Source: Bedellia somnulentella (Eukaryota > Arthropoda > Insecta > Lepidoptera > Bedelliidae). From it: a stretch of 64,000 bases of DNA. The position numbers and the translations under genes were made by a program. Shown here in pieces: positions 25,120-37,300 of the stretch (the first letter of the stretch is position 1; every line of letters starts with the position of its first letter). The stretch covers positions 10,029,423-10,093,422 of the forward strand of contig OY755176.1 of assembly GCA_963576735.1 (NCBI GenBank). Reading direction: 5' to 3'. The notes under the pieces are model-generated. The model was given only the letters and a program-made list of their open reading frames with translations, searched no databases and had not been told where the DNA came from.

Positions 25120-25357
25120 CTAGTGAATTTTCTCTTTCGTTTCAGAAATAGCATGGCCATTTGTGTAACCGTTTTTAAGGTGACCATTAGTGTAACCGTT
25201 GGTATGACCATTGGATTTGGCAAGTTCATTATTGTTGTTATTGGCGGGATCTTGAATTGGTTTGGCTTTTTTGTCCTTCTTGTAAGCTTGAATGTAAAAG
25301 TTCATAAAGAGGACGATAAAAATGGTCGAGTGGAGAATGAGACCAGCAGCAATAATC
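25120..25357 (-). CDS. ELOVL: ELOVL coding exon 7 and stop
   Basis: The exon encodes the end of Lys246 and residues 247-324, then TAG at 25120-25122. It starts with the last membrane segment (IIAAGLILHSTIFIVLFMNF) followed by the basic cytosolic stretch YIQAYKKDKKAK typical of the family end. After that comes a low-complexity tail with five consecutive Asn and repeated NGHTNGYTNGH-type units, ending KEKIH. The acceptor is TTATTACAG|G. Several AATAAA-like strings lie downstream on the minus strand (for example near 25036-25041 and 24712-24717), but the polyadenylation site cannot be chosen. Confidence 0.93.
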
Positions 25358-28300
25358 CTGTAATAAGAAAAATAAACATATGTTAGTAAGTATATACAGA
25401 AGCTTTTGAAAATGCTTGCAATCGAAGATACAACAGAAACCAAACTTGTTTACTGGTTTAATTCTCTTTATTTTTCATATTGTTTTCGTATTGATATCAA
25501 ATCCGGATCAAACACGCATTTATTCTTAGACTAGTTTAATAAAATAAATAAATAACGATCTTTGTCCACCCAATCCAGTGTTAACTTTTGGGAACTGTTA
25601 GTTGACTCATAGTTGCCCATCCCATTTTATTTGACGTGTCGATTCGGTCATAATTGTAAAGTTTAAGCAACCATCTCTATTACATTTGCTTTAGAGATGA
25701 TGATTTTATCAATAAAAAAGATAGATCAGGGTTTTGTCAATTTGTTTCATGATGTTTGTGATTCCGTCGAAATTTATATTATTGAATTTGTTAAGAAGAA
25801 AAAGTATAAAAACAAAGCCATTGTGCGTTACACCATCCTGATCTTCAGATCCCAAGCTCACCATTATGTATGATATATATTTGGTTCAATGCTGATTTTG
25901 CAGACCTACTTGTGGGAATAAGAATATAACTTTATCAATATGATTACTATTTCCACCGTGTCAAGGCTAGCCGTTTCTAAAATACGTTTCACAATAACAA
26001 GTGTTCGATATATGGGAAACCAGATCTGCAAAACCTAATATCTTTATAACACAAATAGCGCCATTGCAACTACCTAGCTACCATTAAAATATCGTTAAGC
26101 TTTATGCTCAATGTTAGGAATTGCAGTAATTTGATTTGTCAAGTAATATATATGTATGTTGAAATAGTTTTTCCAATCCAAATTTTCTGCTATAAGTCGT
26201 TTAGCTTTTAGGGCTTTGAATATACTACGAGTATCCATATTTATATTATGTTAAATAAACATCGTATAAAAAAACGAATTATTATTCTCGGTAAATTGTG
26301 AACATTTGTTGACTGGCATTTTGTTATCCTGACGTCTTATTGCTAGCCATGTGTCTCGAAAATATTTATAATAATTATTATCCTTTAGTTTAGGAATCAT
26401 ATTTCAAAGGATTTTTTACTTACTTTGGATAGCCACAGTCGCAGACCAGAGCACTTATTGAATGGAACAACACCATGAAGAATTGAATCTGAAAAATAAT
26501 ATAAACTCGATAAATATTTCAATATGCTGCACGGTTGTTTTTTATTTTATTTTGTGTAAGTAATTATCACATATATAAATTAAATTAAACAATTTTTTTT
26601 AATAGTCTCTTAATCTTGCGGAGTTAACCATTAACATTAACAACCAATAATGTTTATTGATGGATGAGTAAGTTGTATGAGTATTTTGAAGTTTCAGAAC
26701 AAGTCACGTATAAAATTTTAACGTAAAAATAATACATACATATACTCACGCCATTAGTTCCCATTGGGGTAGGCAGAGACTATTGATCGCCACTTCGCAC
26801 GATCCTGACAAACCTCTCTAGCTTCGTTTACATCCATCAATCTTTTCATACATGCTCTTTTATTCTTCATACTTCGGACGCCAGCCTTTTTGAGCACACT
26901 CTCAATTTGGTCCAAGTGTGTTCTCCGTGGTCGTCCTCTACTAACATTACCATCCACACTAGCTCTATAGATCCCTTTTACCAATTTTCTATCATCCATC
27001 CTCTCTATGTGCCCAAACCATCTCAACATTCCTTTTTCTATCTTTCTTACAATATCATCTTTCACACCACACTTTTCACGAATAACACTATTTCTCACTC
27101 GGTCACATAATCTAACATTACAAATTTTTCTGAGGGACCTCATCTCTACTGCATTCACTCTGCTCTCTTGCTCTGCTTGTAAAAATAATAATTATTATCA
27201 ATGATTCTTAAATGAGGTGATATTGCTTCATAGTTTGGCATACGGCGCGATATTAATTCCGAAGGATGTTTCTTCACGCGCGGGGAAACACACTTCAACT
27301 TGAATGCCACCTGCTATAGTGACCACAATTTGCAGAATATATGATATTAAAAAAAATCGTATAAGGTTCGTACATAAATGTATCTTTGAAGGGGTAGCCA
27401 ATCCAGCCAATTTTGGAGTTGGTGATTGTATCCTAACCCCATCGCCCAACGATCACTTTAAACCCTGATACCCTAACCCTAACTAAGTAATCATGACACC
27501 TGGGGAAGTAATACATATAATTAATGAATAATAAATGTATTGTTGCGTATTATGTAATTAAAACCATCGTTTTCCTTGTTACGATAATGATGTCTATAAT
27601 AAAGAGTCATTGATTATGTGATGTTAGAATTACCCCGGATAATTTTTATCTTGATACTTTTTTATTTCATTTTATAATCACGGAACGTCATATTTTCTAT
27701 TATGACGCTTCACAATTTTCAGTAACTTGAGAAGTGAAATGCGATTAAAACAATGAATATCTTTCCATCGAAGTTTGATAAGTTTCTGAACAGGGTCATT
27801 CCATTATCGCGGGTGCAACATTTAGACGCATGTTTTAGTTCGATTTAATTAAATAAAAAACATTTTTAATGAAATGAGTCTTTAAAAGGCTACATTTTAA
27901 TATTTTCTCTTTATATTAGTTGAGAAAGATTTTCAAATAGTTTTTAAAAAGCTAGGAGGAAGGTTCAAAGTGCCATCGCGGGTGCAACGTATTTGGCCCA
28001 ACCTTTCCAGATCATAGACAGGAAACGCATAAATCTGTTAATTGTGATACATTTAATATGTTATGCCTTAGTATTTTGTAGGCTGTTTAAATAACAAAGT
28101 AAATAAAACAAATACTCTAAACAAAAAGAAAATAGACAATGAATTATTAGTTTTTTAATCAATCGCGGGTGCAACATTAAATTATCGCGGGTGCAACCAG
28201 TCTAATTTAAGTGAATATAAACATCAATTTAACTTATATAGAAACAAAATCAGAGAATAAAACATATTTATTACTAATTAGCATACTTTTGTTATCACTT

Positions 28301-31300
28301 ATATTAATGTATTTTTTCGAATACGTCAATATTTGCCGGAAATTGTTTTATCATTTTATTTCCTTCAGTCTTTTTCTCTGGAGCTTCCAGCTTCGTGATA
28401 ATTTCATCAAATTGCCCGTCTGCTATGTCATTAACATTTTCTGTGTAACGTTTGCCCTCAATTGTCGTCATAAATTGTACTCTGACTTCTCCATCTTCAT
28501 CTATATCGCTCTGACACATTCCCACATAACGATATTGAGTATATTTTTTTTCTAAAATTACATACTAACGAGCACAAATATCTAATAAATATCTTTCGGT
28601 AAGACAGAAGATTAAACAGAAGCAGCCGAGCAGTTGGCTGCTTATTTCATCCCTATTATTAAAATCACAAATCAGTTTTTTCCCTTCATCCGTTAGCATT
28701 CGAGGCGCTGCTTTAGGGGTGTCATTTTCGTCAAATGTAGCAATATGGAATTCAGAAGCAATTTTTTATACAACATCCACAGCTTTGGTAATGGTAGATT
28801 ACGTTTTACTTTTGCTACAGCCTTCCCTCCGAGGATTATCTATACAAGCTATCTATTCCTATCTAGTTCAAACTTGTTAAACTTGTTCTTCTTTACGCCG
28901 CTTTCTAGTTGCCTGCATTCTTTCTTCGGATCTGATTTTAGCCAATATTTTCAAATCTTTCTCTGTCTCTGTTTTCCTTTTCATTACTTCCCTCCGTTTG
29001 GTATCACGAGCTCTTTCCCGACGGTGCCGATGGTGTTTGGCAAGAAGCTCAGGATTTTCTTTTAATGAAGAATGCAGCAGTCTCCTTGAGTTGCCCTGTC
29101 GTCAATTTGACCTAAAATTCTCTAAAACAAACAAAATGTAAATAAAAACACAGATATTAAATATATATCATCAATCGTATTTACCATATATTATTATCAA
29201 GGCATAACAAAAAAACAAAATATGTAATTAATTACACAAAAGGTGAAGTGATAAAAATTTGCTCCCGCGATCTGACATTAAGATCGCGGGTGCAACCAAT
29301 TTTAGATAAGGTTTATTTTTCTAGCAATCATTACACTCGTAAAAACGATTAATTTAAGTAAAGTTTTAATTTCTTCTTACTTTTGCAAAGTTTCAGAATA
29401 ATAGCTCTTCATTTCTGTGAAAAAAAAGAAACTTTTATATCTTTTGTATCGCGGGTGCAACACGTTAACAATGTGATCTAGTAGTCTATAATACTCAATA
29501 AATAACAACATATACTTACATTTTTTGATATATGAGGATAAATAAATATGGTCACTACACGTTTAGCCGGTGAAACATACCTGAAACTGTCAGCGACAGC
29601 TGTTTCGCGCCAGTGTTGGCAGCCATGATTTTACAGTTTGTAACAACTCTTTGGATGGTAAACTTTAGTAATGCGCCCGAAAAGCAAATATTGAGTAAAA
29701 TCAGATAAAAATAGATTTTATATCAAATTTCAACTTTCTTCTTTCCACTAATAACAAAAAATATAACTAATAACGTGATTAAAAAATTTATGTCGCAAAT
29801 CGTCTATAGCGGAATCGCCCAACATACCCGGCAGTTTATTTATTAATTTAAATAAAAAAAACGGTAATTTTCTGTTTTATTATTTTTATTTAGATAGACC
29901 TGAATGCAGGTTTTCAGATCTTTTTAAATTATGCAATAAATAGAGCTTTATGAAAAAATGTGCTTTCTCCATGAAATATTTCATAAAATTTAAGCTTTAC
30001 TGATCCTAAGGTTAACATTGAATTTCTGGGGTTGAACATGAATATATTATAATGAAATATTAAAACATTTGTTAGGTTTCATAACTATATCATTTAACTT
30101 TGGTTTGTGATCATTAAATTATTATTATTGTTAAGTAGAAAACACGTTTTACTAGATGAGTAGTAATGTACGTGTTGATTTGAATAAATCCATTAAAATC
30201 AAGTTTTGCTACTTTAAAAACCCAAGGGTCAACCGGACCTTCTTCCTAATTAATGTGAAATTCAATACTTATTTGTTCTAAATATTAAATAAATGCAAAA
30301 ATACTAAAACTATTAAATTTTGGTTTTAATGATTCTGAAAATCTGTATCTTATAATGATACCTTGGTAGAGTAGAGAAAATTATCACATTTATTATATAC
30401 AGACAGCAAATTCTGTTCGTAACTGTTATTAAACAATTAATTACCTACGGTGCGTTATTTTGTTCGCGTCAATAAAATTGTTATTACGGGTATGTTTAAC
30501 AAATAAAACTTTGAAAAGACAGATGAGGAATGGATATCGAGTTTTTCTGTACAACAACTGTGATAGTTCAGTGTAACTCAGTAGAACCCAGCCTAACGAG
30601 GTCGGGCCTTAACCAATCGGTCTTTTTTAAAGTCATATTTGTGGTTTATTTATCATCGTTGTAAACGGTGAGGGAAAACATTTTCAGGAAACCTACATGG
30701 CTAAGTTAGTTAAAACGGCCATAACAAAACTTAATTGTTAAAAAAAACTACTTATACAAAGCAAATACGAACGCAGATAAAAATATATTTCGTCTTTCAA
30801 CACGTTTAAAGTGTTTTAAAATGTAGTTCATATCCTTGAATGTATGGCCACAGTACACATGCAGAGAAAGGATATAGCGTTCCGTTGAAGCTTGGGGGTG
30901 GTTTCGAAATATGCAACTTGACTGTAGTTAACCTTCGAACGTTCTATTAATTCTGTGTGTTTATAAGAACATGAGAACAGCGTAACCATTTTTGAGTAAT
31001 TCAAATCGTTTGTTGAGAAATCATGTCTGTGAGCTTTCTTGCTTGATGTTCTTTAATCTTTTTATATGACTAAGATTTTGGCACACGAAATGAGTAACTA
31101 TTTATGTTAGTGATAATATACATTAATATAAATTAAAGCAATATCATAAAACTTTTAAAGTAAAGCTTATTTTATTCACATAATGTAACGCTACATAAGC
31201 AAAAATATCTCAATAACAAATTAAAAAGTATATTCGTATTTTATTCTATATCTTTTTGACAATTGACTCTATACACACTATATGTTGGGTGAATGGTGTT

Positions 31301-34300
31301 TTGCTCTCAATCTACCAATTTCACTCTATATATCTTAATTATCTAGTACTATTGACCATTTGCGTACGCACATATTTCTTGTTTAGATAATAGCAACAAT
31401 TATGTACATTTACATCAATAATTATGTCGTTTTATCTATTTTTGTAACAGTTATTACACCTGTGTATGCCAACAAGTCATTTGTTCATAAAAGGATTAAT
31501 CTGGAACCAGATATTATATAAGAATTTATGTAAATACATTAAAATATCATTAAAATATAGCTCGATAAAGGCTTGCTTCCGACCTATAGCATATTTCTTT
31601 GTTTACTTTATTTTAGCATGTGATGTTATTCCTAAAAATTAAATTTAAAAAAAGTTCATGTAATTTAATTTTTCGTATCATAAGTGTATATTTGAGTCCA
31701 ATTAGGAAATCATTAGTCTCTCAAAGAATGCAGTTTGGGTTCTGATTTTTTTGATTAAACGTAAACGGATACAGTAATGCCCATTATATATACGATAGTT
31801 CATAATACATATAGAATTTCCAATATGACGTTTATGCAAAGAAAAGAGGATCAAGGTTTACTGCAGGAATATGGAAATTTAACGTTACTTAATTAAAAAA
31901 AAAACAAGTTACCAGCAAATTTGAAATGTCATTGAGTCGTTTGTATAAGTAAATGTCCCGCATATCCTAAGAGGCGTTGTAGTTGCGCAAGATTGTTTGA
32001 TCTCGTCCTTTCGCTAAGAATTCTAGGTGTGGTGCAAAACTCGTGGGACCACCTTATTGGTGATGTTTTACGAAATATAATTACTTCGGATATAAGCTTC
32101 AGTATTTGGTAGAACGTGGAAGTTGCCACAACGCACCATAGTAGTTTTAAGTATTCAACTTTATAGACCGATACGTAAAATCATGTATTGGTTTGCTATT
32201 TTAAACAAATATTCTTGTACTTTAAACGACTTACAATCTTAAAGTCCATATCGATAAATGGCAAGTTTTAGGGTTATTCAGAATCACGGTCGACAAGGGC
32301 ATTAACAATATTAAGGGTAGAAATAACATTAAATGTACCTAGAAAACTTAATTTGAATACGTTAAGTTTCAATATTTTGCACGAAGTTTGTTGTAATTTG
32401 TTTCAAATTTTTTTTGGGGTTTACTATGTTAATCCACTGCTTGTATACTTTACATTGGTATGGTATAATATATCTTGTAAATGACACATATTCATTTGGA
32501 ATTTAACCAAGTAATACCAAATTTAATATTGATTGATTGGTTAGTAGTAAATAAAATGTAACTTACGAGTTGCAATGTTGTGAGGTGTTTCTTCCACCAT
32601 AGATACTTCTGGTACTGGGGTCCCATCGCCGCTACCATGTAGTAACCATACATGATCACGTGCACCAAATTGTTGACAATGTTTGAGAATGTTCCGTGGC
32701 CACCTGTTGGAAAATAATAGTAATATTATTTTAATCGTAGCCTTAGTTAAAAAGTATTGTATTTCCTTTTGGGAAAAATGATTCTTATTTAGAAACTTAA
32801 AACGTTTGACAACAAAACTGATAGTGGTGAGTTTGCTCCTAAGTTTATTTTATTTTTGTAACTAATTTCATTTTATTGATGCTCGTACTTATCAATTTAA
32901 ATAATAAGGTTTTCTTTTTTGGGCCTTGCTATTATTATTTTACTTCTAGTTTTGAAAATTCGTTTAGTATTTGACATGTCAAATATTTTAAAGTGGGTTT
33001 CACAATCCAAATTGGGTTTTATTTATTTAATATATCGATCCAAATTGGGTTATAATGTAGATATTGTACTTGTAACAGGTGAAGAAAAAATTAGCATATC
33101 TGAAAAATTTGATGAATTAGATGTAACTTCAGAGGTTTGCACGTTCATTAATGGTGTGTCTACACGCATGTTTGTATGTAAAAAGACATACCAGCGATAA
33201 ACTTGACAAGGACCCACGCTTCGAAAGGCGTAAGGGAGTGGTGGTACAAGTGCAGCCATGAGATTTGACTCTTCTTCTTCCTCAGCACGAAGAATACGGT
33301 GTCAGCAAACTCTGATAGCTTCGAAAAATAGTATACCCAGCACAGGTGCAGCATCTAAAGCAAATAACTTGAGATTAGTAACTCAGATATAAGTCTTAAG
33401 AACAGTTTTCTCATAATTCTTTGTTTAAAATAACGAAATGGGTATCTTATTCCAGTTTATCATTTTTCCGTTAAACCGTTTTTACATAATTCATTGTTCT
33501 TTATGTCATCTAAAAAGATTAAATCACAAAGTAATTTTTAGAAACATATTTCAGAATTGGCATCAAATAAACGATTTGTATATTGTTAAGTCAGTTAAAT
33601 TATGTTAAAAATAAAAGAGCAACAAGTAATATAATAAATAAATAACAAGTACTATAGTCAAATACAATATGTATCAATTTCTGATTATCATTGTGTCCTA
33701 TGATTACTTCCATCTATTTGCGTCATTAATGTTACTTTACTATTGGCTAGACATGTAAGTTTCAAGTAATATATTATCATTCTACAAACTATACTACAAC
33801 ATAAACGTCTAATTCTCATATTCTACGCTAACAATCTAGCATTCTTATTTTAGAAATTCCGGAAATGATTATAAGACAGCAAATAAGAGCTGCCATAGAA
33901 AGTATGTATACGCAAAGCTACAAAGTACGTCTTGCGATCCGTCCGACAAGCCTCTTCCTACAGGTTGCACATCTATTAGTAAGCGGAGGTCACAGGAGAA
34001 GCGATATGTTTTAACATTGATGTATTTTTGATTTGAGACTGAATTTTAAATTATACTCATAACTTTGTTTTTGTGCTATAGTTAAAATATTTTTTCAATG
34101 TAAGATATTCTTCATATTTTGTTTTATAAAAGTGCCTAGTTTTAATTTAATTGTTACAGGAAGCATAATCTGTGAGCTCCTAAAATTCACTATATAAAAT
34201 CTCAAACCTGTCTGAGTACTCTATTCATGCTTTAACTTAGGAAGCCATTATGGTTATAAAAGTATATACTTTGTGACTCGTATTTTCGGCAAGTCATAAT

Positions 34301-37300
34301 CGCTAAGATCTCGTCACATGTGCCAATAGACTTTCAAACACCGCAGGCGGAATTGTAGATGGAAAGTTCGTTAAAGGTGGCGATGTGTAGTCGGTGCCAT
34401 TGAGAGTGAACTTGACCGAACCAAGAATACATAAGGCACAGAAGAGAAATTTATTGACAGTAATGTGATAATCAAAAGAGTTTTGCTGATTCGTCATCAT
34501 CTCTTTACTTATAATAATATGATGAGATGGTTACGTAAACTGTTATTTACCGTTTCGTACATGATACTTTTCGACAATTTCGACGAAATGAAATTTTTAA
34601 CTGTTGCCTTTGTTTATTTGTCTCACTGAAATTTCAAATTATATATTCATAATTACTGCTAGCGTACAACCGCATTTTGTGGCTTTTTTAAAAATAAATC
34701 ATTTAAATTAGTTGTGAAATTTTGAATGACAAAATAAGAATATAACTATAAACGTTTGCATATTCTTATTATACATACATACATACATTATCATGCTGTT
34801 AGTTCCACCCTGCCGTTAGTGGGCAGAGACTATCGATCGCCACTTTGTAGGGTCTTGGCAAACCTCTCTCGCTTCATTCACATCCATCAATCTTTTCATA
34901 CATGCTCTCTTATTCTTCATACTTCGGGCACTTGCCTTTTTGAGCACATTTTCTATTTGATCCAAATGTGTCCCCCTAGGTCGTCCTCTACTAACATTAC
35001 CTCCCACATTCTTATGATGTAAATTAAATATAAATAAAAGCACGCTCAAACGTATATCCCATCTGTCAAAAGCTAATCTCATAAACTTAGTTTGTCTAAG
35101 CTTGAGGCAGTGACACCAATGCAGTAAGTTGCAACTATCACTTTCTACATGACGCGGTCGAGTTTACGTTATAGAGACATTGGAGCGGAGGCCGGACGTC
35201 GCGTTCTACCGGGCCGGTGTAAGAATGTGTCCTATCTGCGACTGGTTCGCAAATGTTTTTAATCTATTTATTGTAAGATTAAGTATTCCTTGAGGTTTAT
35301 TGCTTTTATCCATAAAAAAAACGTTTTATGTTTTCGTACCATTATTTTTTGCGTTTATACAGAGGTAAATAAAGTTTGGTGAAGCAGTTGAGCTCAGCTG
35401 ATTCTTTTAAATAAGAATTTAGTCCTATAAATTATCGCAATCGTTTATTAGCGAAAACTGAACTACTTAGACAACATATAGAATAGAATAGAAGATACCT
35501 TATTTCAAAATAAATATTTACTAAATTTCAGTAGAAAAGCAATGGTACAATGGGCGATCTTATCACTAAAAGCGGTTTCTTCCAGACAATCCTTGGATAG
35601 TAAGATCAATATACTAAACTACTTAAACAATAGCAATATGAATTTGTTCGAAACGTTTGTCTTGCCAATAATGTGACGAGTATATTTATCAACTTTAGGA
35701 AATCCGATTGGGACTAGATTTGCAGCAACATTGCCACTAAATAACACTATTTAACATTCTACTTACTCTTCTGGCTTTGTCGCTGTCACTGTAATCAACT
35801 GGTTGGCAAGTCAGGCTGTAGTCGGCCCACCATCCGGACATTAGATGCTGGAAAAAATATAGATTGTACACTTTAGTATAACAGTCAAAAATAAAATATA
35901 AAGAATCGTACATATGCTGGATATTTAATTTTATAATTACGCTATTGGTTTTTTTTTACTTAGAATAATTAGCAAATAACTAAATGTATAGCACGTTCAT
36001 AGGATACCATTACACCAGATACCTATAAAGATTAGCATTGAAAAATATATGCAATACTAAAAGGATAAGTAGAAAAAATCTAAGAATATTGGTCAATGAA
36101 CATTGCAGCCTAAAACATGGCATTAAAATTTACTATAATTTTACATTGTCGTGACATGCACATCGCTGTTGGAAATTAGACTTTATTGATTTGATATAAG
36201 GTGCATTTGTACATTCGATTACAGAATGTTACGGGTGCATGGTTCGCAAAATTGCAAACCTTGACATGACTATTCACCTAACATTATTGCCTTTTTACAG
36301 TTTCACTTAAGAATTATTCAAGAATCTATTGTTTATATTATAACGTGTTTTAATAACATGTTTTATAGTTTGATTAAGTCATCTCATGTTCGAGACAACT
36401 AATTATGGTTTATCTGTCACGTGACAAATAACATTATTTTTACACAATCATCGTCGCTAACAAGATGTTTTTTAGTTAGTCCAAGAACACTAGGAGGGTC
36501 ATTTGCAAGGTAGAGTTAGATACAATTGATAGATACATACATACATATACTCACGGCTATAAATCCATAGAAGGGGTAGCCAGAGCTAAGGAATTAAAAA
36601 TTCCTTAGCCACTTTTGGAAAGTTGAGTGGGGAAAAGATGGTGAAATAAAGGATGTTGGTGATGGGTCTCCAACCGCATCGCCCAAAAATCCCTTAAAAG
36701 GCTCAATACCGTTAGTCGCCTCTTTCACCCACCGGAAGAAATGGGGTAGTGCTATTCTAAGCCGACACTACACAGCATAATACATAGATAGATAGTAGAA
36801 AGTATATTTTTTTAACTAGCTTGATATATTTTTTTTTAATTCCAATACAATTTTTTTTGTAAAATTTAATTTTGTTAGTGATACCAGTTATCATAGATAT
36901 AGTGTTAACCAAAGACATAATTACCAGCAGGTTTTCGACAAAGACTAGAAAGTCAAATCTGCAGTGTAATCAAACTGGGAATCTTTTTGGTTATACTATT
37001 TAGTCATTGTAAGCAATGACTGTCGGTTTTCATTATATGTACCTTTCTCTCGTTCATGAAAGTATTTTATAATGAAAATGAGACTGAAGACTAGTTAATA
37101 TAAATGTTTGGGTCGTAAATTTTTAAACATAAATTTTACGGTTCCAAAAATGAATACATAACTTGAATTTCAAAGATACTTAAGATATTCTAAGCTCAGA
37201 AATTAAGATCATGGCGAAGATCAAATTGGTGGTGATTTGCTCTCGGCCACAAAATAACCTAGATACCTAGTTACCCTTTGCAATTAAGGTAACAAGTGTA

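Larger units (their letters stand above)
27793..29820 (-). mobile_element. Decayed DNA transposon with subterminal 14-bp repeats, about 2.03 kb
   Basis: The left end GGGTCATTCCATTAT (27793-27807) and the reverse complement of the right end (29806-29820), GGGCGATTCCGCTAT, match at 11 of 15 positions; TGCaACAT/TGCgACAT follows a little inside each. AACA precedes the left GGG and follows the right CCC, a possible 4-bp target duplication. The exact 14-mer ATCGCGGGTGCAAC occurs at 27806, 27975, 28162, 28184, 29283 and 29448, with an imperfect inverted copy at 29258-29271. All lie in the outer parts and none in the coding-like middle. Three broken open frames on the minus strand fill 28304-29101. 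The whole sits in ELOVL intron 5. Superfamily is not assigned. Confidence 0.6.

Noticed and set aside
28211..28555. 114-codon open frame (plus) rich in Leu/Ile/Phe
   Set aside because: It is antisense to transposon remnant 3, has a GTG start, and its composition is what AT-rich antisense DNA gives.
33160..33354. Separate small protein beginning at the ATG of ELOVL exon 4
   Set aside because: The ATG follows an acceptor site and joins exon 3 in frame; it is internal to the elongase.
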